Positions 53,205-59,451 of a stretch of 59,451 nucleotides of DNA are shown in pieces. The DNA comes from Candidatus Thorarchaeota archaeon SMTZ1-45 (GTDB lineage Archaea > Asgardarchaeota > Thorarchaeia > Thorarchaeales > Thorarchaeaceae), in the NCBI GenBank assembly GCA_001563335.1, contig LRSL01000015.1:1-59451 (forward strand), read 5' to 3'. The translations under genes and the position numbers were made by a program. The notes under the pieces were generated by a model. That model saw only the letters and a program-made list of their open reading frames with translations. It was not told the DNA's origin and searched no databases. Position 1 is the first letter of the stretch; each line of letters opens with the position of its first letter.

Positions 53205-54866
53205 ATGATTTGGACTTCCATACTAACCACGCTAGTAATTGTAGTACCATTTGTTAGCGGCAATCTGGTTTTACATACTTGGAACGAGTCTGTTTCCAAA
53301 GCGGCGATGTTGGAAATAATCCCTCATGAACCAATAAGAATCATGGAGAATCAGGATTTCATCACTCAAGGGTGGCCTGGAAAGGGAACAATGAGTGAAC
53401 CCTATCTGATAGAGGATCTTCAGATACAGTGCGATGAGGAAACAGGAGTCTTCATAGCAAACATCACAGTCTTCTTCAAAATCAGTAATTGCAAGTTTAT
53501 TGCAGCTGACGGTGGAATGGCATTTTGGCTTATTAACGTAACAAATGGTGAAATCAGAAATTGCATATCTGAGTGGTGTGATTGGACAATCAGGAATTCA
53601 TCGCAGTGTAGAATAGAATCAACTAGTGCATCGGGTAGTGCAGGTTTAGTACTATGGGGCTGTACCAACTGCTCAGTTGTTGGTAACTCCTTGATTTCTG
53701 ATGTTTGGGGCCATGTAATCTTTGATACTTGCACCAATTGCGAATTTTCACGAAATACTGTGGTAGGATGTGAGTCAGAGGGAATTTGGCTTATCAGAGG
53801 CGTAAATTGCTCAATACGAGAGAATGAATTCGCAGAGAACAGTATAGGAATAAGTCTGCTGGGATCAAATGACACCTCGATTAGTGACAACAACATTCAT
53901 GATAATGTGTACTATGGAGTTGAGATTTACGCTTGTGGAGATACTCAACTGGTTGGGAACACCCTTCAGAATAATGGTGTTGTCCTTCACCTTTGGGACT
54001 GGGAATGGAACGGCCATTCAATCTCTGGACGAGAGTTCCTTAATGCCGAGTATCTATTTCAAGACAATACTGTTAATGGAAAGCTGCTAGGCTTCTTTCA
54101 AGATTTGGATGGGAGTAAAATTGATGGGACTTCATATGGCCAAGTTATTCTTTTGAACTGCAGCAACCTATCTATTGACCATGGAACAATTACCAATACA
54201 TCCATTGGTGTTCAGATTCTCTTCAGTGACAACTGTAGTATGACGGATATGACCATCGCTAACTGTAGCGCTGCTGGAACAGTCGTTGAGGAATCGAACA
54301 GCACTAAAGTTTTAGGTTGCAGCTTCTCCAGCAATGTAGACAGTGGCTTATTCTTTGAACGATCATTCAATGCTCTTGTTGCTAATTGCTCAATATCTGG
54401 AAGCCGCAGGGGTCTAGGACTGTGGTTTTCGGGACTATGTACTATCCTCAATACCACTTTGAGCTTCAACACATGGGGAACTGAGTTCTATAACACCTCA
54501 GATTGTTTCTTTGTGAACAACACAGTACTGTACAATAAGGGGGGAGTATATCTAGCCTTTAGCTGCGATAACAACATGATTTTTGGTAACTCGATAGGAT
54601 GGAATGAGTGGTATAACGCGCAAAGTGATAATTATAGCAACCAATGGGATGATGGAGTGAGCCGAGGCAACATGTGGAGTGACTATGATGGCTCTGGTGT
54701 CTATGAGATTAATCATTATGAAGTGGATCGATTTCCTGAACTACTCGTCGGGCCTTTCCCTTACATTGAGCTTGGCTTAATCAGTATTGGTGTGGTTGGA
54801 GGAGCCTTCATCGTAATTATTCTTATTCATATAATTAGGTCACGAAGAATCTCCAACGAGCTGTAA
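53205..54866 (+). CDS. cassette 3b: NosD-like right-handed beta-helix surface protein
   Basis: 553 residues. A signal peptide/membrane helix (ILTTLVIVVPFVSG) is followed by many parallel beta-helix repeats with N-x-I/V-x-x-N-x-I/F spacing (such as NCSIRENEFAEN, GISLLGSNDTSISDNNIHDN), as in NosD/periplasmic copper-binding and polysaccharide-degrading proteins. A C-terminal membrane helix (ISIGVVGGAFIVIILIHII) and a basic tail anchor it. It has many N-x-S/T sites. It is a likely extracellular adhesin or polysaccharide-binding protein. Confidence 0.8.
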   Translation: MIWTSILTTLVIVVPFVSGNLVLHTWNESVSKAAMLEIIPHEPIRIMENQDFITQGWPGKGTMSEPYLIEDLQIQCDEETGVFIANITVFFKISNCKFIAADGGMAFWLINVTNGEIRNCISEWCDWTIRNSSQCRIESTSASGSAGLVLWGCTNCSVVGNSLISDVWGHVIFDTCTNCEFSRNTVVGCESEGIWLIRGVNCSIRENEFAENSIGISLLGSNDTSISDNNIHDNVYYGVEIYACGDTQLVGNTLQNNGVVLHLWDWEWNGHSISGREFLNAEYLFQDNTVNGKLLGFFQDLDGSKIDGTSYGQVILLNCSNLSIDHGTITNTSIGVQILFSDNCSMTDMTIANCSAAGTVVEESNSTKVLGCSFSSNVDSGLFFERSFNALVANCSISGSRRGLGLWFSGLCTILNTTLSFNTWGTEFYNTSDCFFVNNTVLYNKGGVYLAFSCDNNMIFGNSIGWNEWYNAQSDNYSNQWDDGVSRGNMWSDYDGSGVYEINHYEVDRFPELLVGPFPYIELGLISIGVVGGAFIVIILIHIIRSRRISNEL

Positions 54867-54930
54867 TCAAATTCCGCTCTGCATCATAGGTAAACCTTGA
54901 CATATATCATACTCTGTAGTCATTTTCAAA

Positions 54931-54967
54931 GACGAGGTCGCGTGTTCGAATCGCGCCCGGTCCACCA
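54931..54967 (+). repeat. tRNA-Ala 3' fragment 3 (longest)
   Basis: 37 nt, covering the end of the anticodon stem to CCA, with three mismatches to tRNA-Ala. Two of them lie in opposite strands of the T-stem (GCGTG with CGCGC instead of GCGAG with CTCGC), keeping it paired through a T-G wobble. It is followed by TTTATTTTC. About 240 nt without a convincing gene follow before the CPBP gene. A 34-codon ORF at 55079-55183 is the only candidate there. Confidence 0.87.
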
Positions 54968-55208
54968 TTTATTTTCTAACAGGGATCAGTCACGAATCTT
55001 TTAGAACTAATTACTCAAGGAACTGCGCTTGCTCTAGAATGACTGTAATTATAGCGTCAAACATTTTCTATTTATATCATGGATGTTATACGAGCTACTG
55101 TGTTACTGCTTGCGTTTCTCTTTGAAGGAAGTGGGCCAAGAATAATCAAGTTCCTTGAAAGAATCACACTAGTTTCGAAATAAAAGACATATTGTGCGTT
55201 AGGAGAAC

Positions 55209-56075
55209 TTGAGAACAGTGAAAGATAACAAGAGAATTATGAAAGAGTACCCTCTAATAAGCGGAATCTTAGTAACAATAGTTTTCAGTCTTGTATTGAG
55301 TATAAATCTCATCCTAAGGCTCGGAGACGTATTAAATGATGCTGGTTTTCCAGAGATATTCATTCTGGTAATTGATTTTTCAGTTCGTTTTCTTTCAGGT
55401 GCAATATGCGTTACTCTGATAATTCCACTCATTCTATACTTCTCACTAAGCAAGAAAATCCTCAAAGTCTATGTTAAGGATGATATCCGTATTAGACAAA
55501 ACGTTTCTATATCTAGATCCAGCTTAGTGGGCGTACTTTCAGCGCTATGTTTTTTCGTTATTTGTATCATAATGGCCTTATTCTTAGGAGTTCTTAGTCT
55601 AGATTTCAGTCTAATATTGAGCTATCCCACAGAGGGATTTGCTGGCTGGTTCATTTTCATTTATGCATTAATTCCAGCCTTATGGGAAGAGATGACATTT
55701 CGTGGAGTCGTACTAAATACAGTCTTGGGAAAATACAGTGAAAAAATCGCAATCCTAGTGAGCAGCTTGTTATTTGGGCTATTTCATTTTACAAATTTAC
55801 TGTTTGAACCATTAGAGTTGGTCTTCTTCTATTTCATAATGTCGACGCTCTATGGTATGGCCTGGGGCTATTCGGTTGTCAAATGCGGTAATGTTATACC
55901 GGGTATTGTCGCGCACTATTTGATTGATGCATTTGGTCTGCCTTTCATTAGTATCCAAAGCGCTGAACAAGCTATTGTGGGCACTTTCTTCATGTCCATT
56001 TCATTCTTGTATCCATTAGTTACGATTCTTCTGCTGTACTATGTTTTTAGTTTTAGAAATAAAACGAGAGGATAG
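55209..56075 (+). CDS. cassette 4: CPBP-family intramembrane metalloprotease
   Basis: 288 residues with about eight hydrophobic helices. The CPBP (Abi) motifs are present: LWEEMTFRG (EExxxR), LFGLFHFTN, and VAHYLIDA. Members act as intramembrane proteases, for example in prenyl-protein processing or peptide immunity. The start is TTG 55209 just after AGGAG (spacing 4); ATG 55239 is an alternative. It is AT-rich relative to the housekeeping genes upstream of the array. Confidence 0.85.
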   Translation: MRTVKDNKRIMKEYPLISGILVTIVFSLVLSINLILRLGDVLNDAGFPEIFILVIDFSVRFLSGAICVTLIIPLILYFSLSKKILKVYVKDDIRIRQNVSISRSSLVGVLSALCFFVICIIMALFLGVLSLDFSLILSYPTEGFAGWFIFIYALIPALWEEMTFRGVVLNTVLGKYSEKIAILVSSLLFGLFHFTNLLFEPLELVFFYFIMSTLYGMAWGYSVVKCGNVIPGIVAHYLIDAFGLPFISIQSAEQAIVGTFFMSISFLYPLVTILLLYYVFSFRNKTRG

Positions 56076-56232
56076 GATACTGGATTCCGGTGATAACGTA
56101 GACGAGGTGCTCGAAGCTGTAAAAGGATCTGGCCGCCAATTGATTGAACAGGGGAAGTTGACACCAAAGACATTGAACACTGTGAGTCGTCAGCTTCTTC
56201 CCATAGAGAGCTATGTACAAGTTGTGGAATGA
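56041..56232 (+). CDS. cassette 4: small ORF overlapping the CPBP gene end
   Basis: 63 residues. The part beyond the CPBP stop (ILDSGDNVDEVLEAVKGSGR then QLIEQGKLTPKTLNTVSRQL) looks like ordinary protein sequence. It may be a small independent protein whose start lies within the CPBP gene, or a fragment left from a longer gene. There is no clear ribosome-binding site and no known domain. It ends 24 nt before fragment 4. Confidence 0.4.
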   Translation: MFLVLEIKREDRILDSGDNVDEVLEAVKGSGRQLIEQGKLTPKTLNTVSRQLLPIESYVQVVE

Positions 56233-56256
56233 TTAACTGAAGATATCAGACCCATC

Positions 56257-56274
56257 ATCTCTCCCAGTCCACCA
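56257..56274 (+). repeat. tRNA-Ala 3' fragment 4
   Basis: 18 nt, ATCTCTCCCAGTCCACCA, two mismatches to the tRNA end. It lacks the T-loop. It lies 3 nt before the stop codon of the minus-strand methyltransferase gene. Confidence 0.75.
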
Positions 56275-56277
56275 GCT

Positions 56278-56946
56278 TCATTTTGAATTAAACATTAGGC
56301 AGTAACTGTGATTATAGCCATAGATGTGTGGACTATCTCCATAATCCGTGCCCTGCCAACATGCAATAATCTCTTTTTCAAAATCAAGGACTTGGGATAA
56401 AACACGACCCACATCCCAAGCCAGGAGGGTCCCTGGTCGAGTACTGGTGGCTCCTAGGTTGAAGACCTCAACAATCACCTTGGCCTCAGGTTTTAGGAAT
56501 GCACGTAACTTCCGAAATATTATCTGAAGCTGATTTAGATAGTCCTGATAGGTCCCATTCTCTGTAAAGCCAGAAAGCGGATTCTTTTTTTCATCACTTC
56601 TCATGAAAATGGGTGATGTGAAAACAAAGTCGATGAGCGGCAATTGGAATTCGTCTAGATTTCGGGAGTCGCCAAGGATGATATTATCCTTGAATTCAAT
56701 TTGGGAGCGGATATACTCAAAACGATCTTTATCAGCCTCAATTCCAAATGGTATCCGATCCATTTCCTCAGCAACAAGGAGTGTCGTTCCAAGACCTGCA
56801 AAAGGATCAAAGACTGTGTCGCCTGGTTGAGTGAACTGATGGATGAGGTATTCAATGAGTGATTCAGGTGTTCTATTGTCATCATCATGGAATTCTTCAG
56901 GAATCTGACGTCGTTTTATGTATGGTAGAAGAATGTATGTCTGCAT
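56278..56946 (-). CDS. cassette 5: orphan DNA methyltransferase (N4/N6 amino type)
   Basis: 222 residues. The SAM motif is FDPFAGLGTTLLVAEEM. The catalytic motif is TSPIFM in place of the usual TSPPY. A target-recognition-like region lies between them. It is shorter than most restriction methyltransferases and has no restriction endonuclease next to it. It probably methylates an amino group of cytosine or adenine; activity is uncertain because of the altered motif. Confidence 0.75.
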   Translation of the reverse strand: MQTYILLPYIKRRQIPEEFHDDDNRTPESLIEYLIHQFTQPGDTVFDPFAGLGTTLLVAEEMDRIPFGIEADKDRFEYIRSQIEFKDNIILGDSRNLDEFQLPLIDFVFTSPIFMRSDEKKNPLSGFTENGTYQDYLNQLQIIFRKLRAFLKPEAKVIVEVFNLGATSTRPGTLLAWDVGRVLSQVLDFEKEIIACWQGTDYGDSPHIYGYNHSYCLMFNSK

Positions 56947-57005
56947 ATCCCTAACAGCACCTTAGATAGCTTGATGCTTGATACTTCTTCAGGAACATAA
57001 ACGAA

Positions 57006-57027
57006 TCGAATCTCGCCCGGTCCACCA
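57006..57027 (+). repeat. tRNA-Ala 3' fragment 5 (exact)
   Basis: 22 nt, TCGAATCTCGCCCGG then TCCACCA. It is identical to the last 22 nt of tRNA-Ala and is followed by CCTCTCTTC. It begins within the T-loop. Confidence 0.88.
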
Positions 57028-57087
57028 CCTCTCTTCTCCATTAAATCCAGCTTGTGAGTTCTTTTTCAAGACAACATAATCAGAACC

Positions 57088-58383
57088 CTATGAACGTCTA
57101 CGAACACGGAAGATATTGATCAGAAAAATTGCTAATACGACACCTGAAACGATGACGAGGACTGGATTGAGATGAGATGCTGGAAACAGACCTATATCAA
57201 CGAGTACTAGATTTCGAATCTCTGTTGTGTTCCGGGCGATGTCATACCAGTCATTGGAATTGTAGTTCAAGATGCAATTCACATTTGAAAGCCAGACATA
57301 CCCCATCATCTTTGTAGGATTGAAGTACATCAGACCCTTATATCCGATAGTAGAACCTCCATGACCAAAGAGACCGTGGGAGAAGATATCCAGACCAAGA
57401 CCATACCCCTCCCAGCGGAGTTCCGATGGAACGGTATTCTCACTGGCGAAGTCTGATACTCTCTCAAGCATCATGTCGATTGTTTCTGGCTGGAGGATCT
57501 GAGAGTCACCGATCTGTCCTCCATTCATGAGGGCGATCATGAGATGTCCCAGATCGCTCACTGTGCTTCGCATCATGTGTTGTCCATCCCATATAGGTAA
57601 CTCAAGGTTTGACCCGGATATGCGTGTGTGAGGTAAGGCATGATGACCTATGAAGTCTGAAGAATTGAATCCTGTGTTGTTCATGAACAACGGACTGAAG
57701 ATATTCTCTTGCATGTAGTCTGAGATAGTCTGTTCTGACACCGTTTCTATAAGATACATCAATATCTTGTAGCCAGCGTTAGAGTAGCTGTACTGGGTTC
57801 CTGGTTCAAATAGCCAGTTAGAACTGCTGTAGTAAGAACCACTTGGAGTCAAGCACTCGTTGAGGAAATCGCCTAATGAAAGGCCGATTACAGGAGTATA
57901 GTATTCTCGCCCATATGCGTAGTCGGGATAATAGGCACCTTCCCAATCATAGCAGAACTCATGTGGTAGAAGAGTAGCCAACCCAGTTCGATGTGCAAGC
58001 AGCATTCTGATTGTGATGGCAACATCGGAGTAACTAGGATTTGAAATTTCAAAGGGAAGGTAATCACTAACATCATTGTCTAATTCAATGCTACCATTCT
58101 CAAAGAGTTGTAGTATTGAGATTGCCACGAGTGTTTTTTGTATAGAGCCTATGAGAAAGACAGTATCATAGGCGGTCTGTGCTCCGAAACCTTTCACCCA
58201 GCTTATCTCGTCATTAGAAACTACGCAAGCATGAAATGATGGGATGTTACCTTCAGTGACAATTCTTCCAATTTCCTCCTCTACACGAGATGAAACAATT
58301 CCGGTCCCAGTGCCATTACATAGGGGAACAAATAGACCAACAACAAGGAGGAGGATGAAGATCGAGGTGATTATCCTCTTCAT
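57088..58383 (-). CDS. cassette 6: beta-lactamase-fold serine hydrolase (class C-like)
   Basis: 431 residues. A signal peptide (IITSIFILLLVVGLFVPLC) is followed by the serine hydrolase motifs: SIQK (SxxK) near residue 80, YSN (YxN) near 199, and GHGGS late in the domain (HxG). A C-terminal membrane helix (NPVLVIVSGVVLAIFLINIF) with basic tail anchors it outside the cell. It is most similar to class C/esterase-type D-alanyl peptidases. The substrate is unknown. Confidence 0.85.
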   Translation of the reverse strand: MKRIITSIFILLLVVGLFVPLCNGTGTGIVSSRVEEEIGRIVTEGNIPSFHACVVSNDEISWVKGFGAQTAYDTVFLIGSIQKTLVAISILQLFENGSIELDNDVSDYLPFEISNPSYSDVAITIRMLLAHRTGLATLLPHEFCYDWEGAYYPDYAYGREYYTPVIGLSLGDFLNECLTPSGSYYSSSNWLFEPGTQYSYSNAGYKILMYLIETVSEQTISDYMQENIFSPLFMNNTGFNSSDFIGHHALPHTRISGSNLELPIWDGQHMMRSTVSDLGHLMIALMNGGQIGDSQILQPETIDMMLERVSDFASENTVPSELRWEGYGLGLDIFSHGLFGHGGSTIGYKGLMYFNPTKMMGYVWLSNVNCILNYNSNDWYDIARNTTEIRNLVLVDIGLFPASHLNPVLVIVSGVVLAIFLINIFRVRRRS

Positions 58384-58535
58384 GATTAGTCTCTCTCAAT
58401 AAGGGGAATTCTTCAAGGAATCCTGTGTTTCGATTGCATATATTTGGAGTAGTTGGCGCAATGCCCGACCTTAATCCTATACTCTTCTGAGAAATGGTTT
58501 GCATAGTGAGGAGAAGAGTGATAGTCATCACTGAA

Positions 58536-58558
58536 TTCGAGTCGTACCTAGTCCACCA
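58536..58558 (+). repeat. tRNA-Ala 3' fragment 6 (most diverged)
   Basis: 23 nt, TTCGAGTCGTACCTAG then TCCACCA, six mismatches to the tRNA end. CCA is followed by TTTCGTTTC. It lies in the 234-nt gap between the divergently oriented genes of cassettes 6 and 7, where no other gene is visible. Confidence 0.65.
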
Positions 58559-58617
58559 TTTCGTTTCTTTGTTCGAAACTCTTTTCCTATTTCGTGTCAA
58601 TATAGCATGAAAGTGAA

Positions 58618-59370
58618 ATGTCAATTCGTGTACTCACCCTCGTTCTCTTCTGCTCTATCTTACTGGTCCAACCACACCCAATTCTATCACAAAATCAAAC
58701 AGGTCTTCCTGAATTCTTAGATATTGGATCATATGCTCAGTATAAACAAGAGTTCTCAAATGATGAAACACATGAATTATATTGGAAAATAAAATCAGTG
58801 GAACCAGATACTATCGAGATAGAAATTCGCTCCCATGGTCTGATTTTCAATTCCACAACTGACTCGTTTGCCATTGTTCCAGGTGGTGGAAAATTGATAG
58901 TCGATAGAGATTCATTATTCATTCTCAATGCATTTCATCCAAATGGTTCTGAGATCGATGGATATCCAGTGAATAAGAAGATAGCATTCTGGATTTCAAC
59001 CAAAACAAACGAGAGTACTCCAATCAACACGATGTATGAAACAAATGAATATCCTGTGTCTGTTGGACCACTAGAATTTGACTGCTTGCCCACCACACGA
59101 ATATGTTGGTTGACAGAAAATGTATACTCAGTGGGAAATCAGATGAACCGGTATTATGATCAACAAACGGGAATTGTCTTGATGATTGAAACCAATCGTA
59201 GTATTCTCAATGCAGAGATATCAGTGTTAGAAACACTAAATGATACAAACATCCTACCATTAATTGAGAGTTGGAACGATTTCGATTGGGAATTATCGAT
59301 TACTCTTCTAGCTATCAGTATAGTAGGCATTACTCTATTAGTAGCAGTATTCTATCATCGCAGAAGATAA
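58618..59370 (+). CDS. cassette 7: secreted, C-terminally anchored protein
   Basis: 250 residues. It has a signal peptide (LTLVLFCSILLVQPHPILSQ), a beta-rich extracellular domain with several N-x-S/T sites (FNSTTD, TNESTP, NRSIL) and a C-terminal membrane helix (ITLLAISIVGITLLVAVFYH) with a basic tail. No family is recognised. It ends 16 nt before fragment 7. Confidence 0.65.
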   Translation: MSIRVLTLVLFCSILLVQPHPILSQNQTGLPEFLDIGSYAQYKQEFSNDETHELYWKIKSVEPDTIEIEIRSHGLIFNSTTDSFAIVPGGGKLIVDRDSLFILNAFHPNGSEIDGYPVNKKIAFWISTKTNESTPINTMYETNEYPVSVGPLEFDCLPTTRICWLTENVYSVGNQMNRYYDQQTGIVLMIETNRSILNAEISVLETLNDTNILPLIESWNDFDWELSITLLAISIVGITLLVAVFYHRRR

Positions 59371-59386
59371 TCCTGAGAGTAATCCG

Positions 59387-59404
59387 ATCTCGCCCAGTCC
59401 ACCA
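59387..59404 (+). repeat. tRNA-Ala 3' fragment 7
   Basis: 18 nt, ATCTCGCCCAGTCCACCA, one mismatch to the tRNA end, followed by TTTCTCC. The last 47 nt of the window hold no gene, so the array may extend further. Confidence 0.75.
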
Positions 59405-59451
59405 TTTCTCCTTTTGATTTGGGGTACTTATCATCTCCATCTTGATCGGTT

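Larger units (their letters stand above)
51567..59404 (+). mobile_element. tRNA-Ala 3'-fragment-delimited gene cassette array
   Basis: Seven fragments matching the 3' end of tRNA-Ala, all in plus orientation and all ending in CCA, lie at 52112-52136, 52675-52694, 54931-54967, 56257-56274, 57006-57027, 58536-58558 and 59387-59404. The intervals between successive CCA ends are 570, 558, 2273, 1307, 753, 1531 and 846 nt. Each carries one or two genes on either strand, and none encodes a recombinase. CCA is followed by a pyrimidine-rich run in most copies, as after the real tRNA. This fits repeated site-specific insertions at one tRNA gene by elements that each bring a copy of the tRNA 3' end, served by an integrase encoded elsewhere. 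Confidence 0.75.

Noticed and set aside
55079..55183. 34-codon hydrophobic ORF behind TATA-like TTTATATC
   Set aside because: Very short, no ribosome-binding site, no repeat of the peptide elsewhere. It could be a leaderless peptide but evidence is too thin.

Overview
The window looks like a chromosomal piece of an Asgard archaeon, most likely Thorarchaeia-like. It carries archaeal informational genes (eL40, eL38, eL21, eL37, Rpb4, LSm, Alba, Pus10, TruD, Pth2, FttA/aCPSF1, a proteasome beta subunit, SepF), two side-by-side profilin-like genes, TATA-type promoters and many GGTG-type ribosome binding sites in front of ATG, GTG and TTG starts. Assignment to a lineage is inference. The profilin pair and eL38 are the strongest Asgard hints.

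Layout. 1-6.0 kb: a methyltransferase cut by the window edge, a cluster of three tiny ORFs on the minus strand, a winged-helix regulator behind a structured leader, two profilin-like genes, a YggU-family protein and an OPT-type transporter. 6.0-18.4 kb: a minus-strand cluster with a MoxR ATPase, a DUF58/vWA protein, a DUF4350-like protein and a 2070-residue membrane-anchored transglutaminase-like protein full of Ig-like repeats, followed by a membrane protein and a DHH phosphoesterase. 18.5-23.1 kb: HD hydrolase, CYTH protein, threonine synthase, cytosine-deaminase-like enzyme, NSUN-type RNA methyltransferase and a Nip7-like PUA protein. 23.1-28.8 kb: an unusually large TnpB-like RuvC nuclease, a PAC2 protein and a Ski2-like protein whose ATPase motifs are lost but which has a SWIM finger. 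28.9-35.8 kb: sucCD, eL40, a tRNA-Val with a T-arm insertion, eL38, a beta-CASP RNase, Alba, a KH protein, truD and pth2. 36.0-37.2 kb: an ordinary-size TnpB broken by one opal codon, with a right-end hairpin. 37.3-50.8 kb: housekeeping genes.

The most striking region is 51.5 kb to the window end. A complete tRNA-Ala(GGC) is followed by seven same-orientation copies of its 3' end (T-loop to CCA), spaced about 0.6-2.3 kb apart. Each interval holds one or two unrelated genes, mostly small membrane or secreted proteins, plus a DNA methyltransferase, a CPBP protease, a beta-lactamase-fold protein and a NosD-like beta-helix protein. No recombinase is visible. This reads as a serial gene-cassette array built at a tRNA gene, and it probably continues beyond the window. 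A single comparable 3' fragment lies behind tRNA-Val, and the 30-nt insertion in tRNA-Val falls at the same T-loop boundary where several Ala fragments begin.

No CRISPR array, rRNA gene or intact transposase other than TnpB-type proteins was seen.
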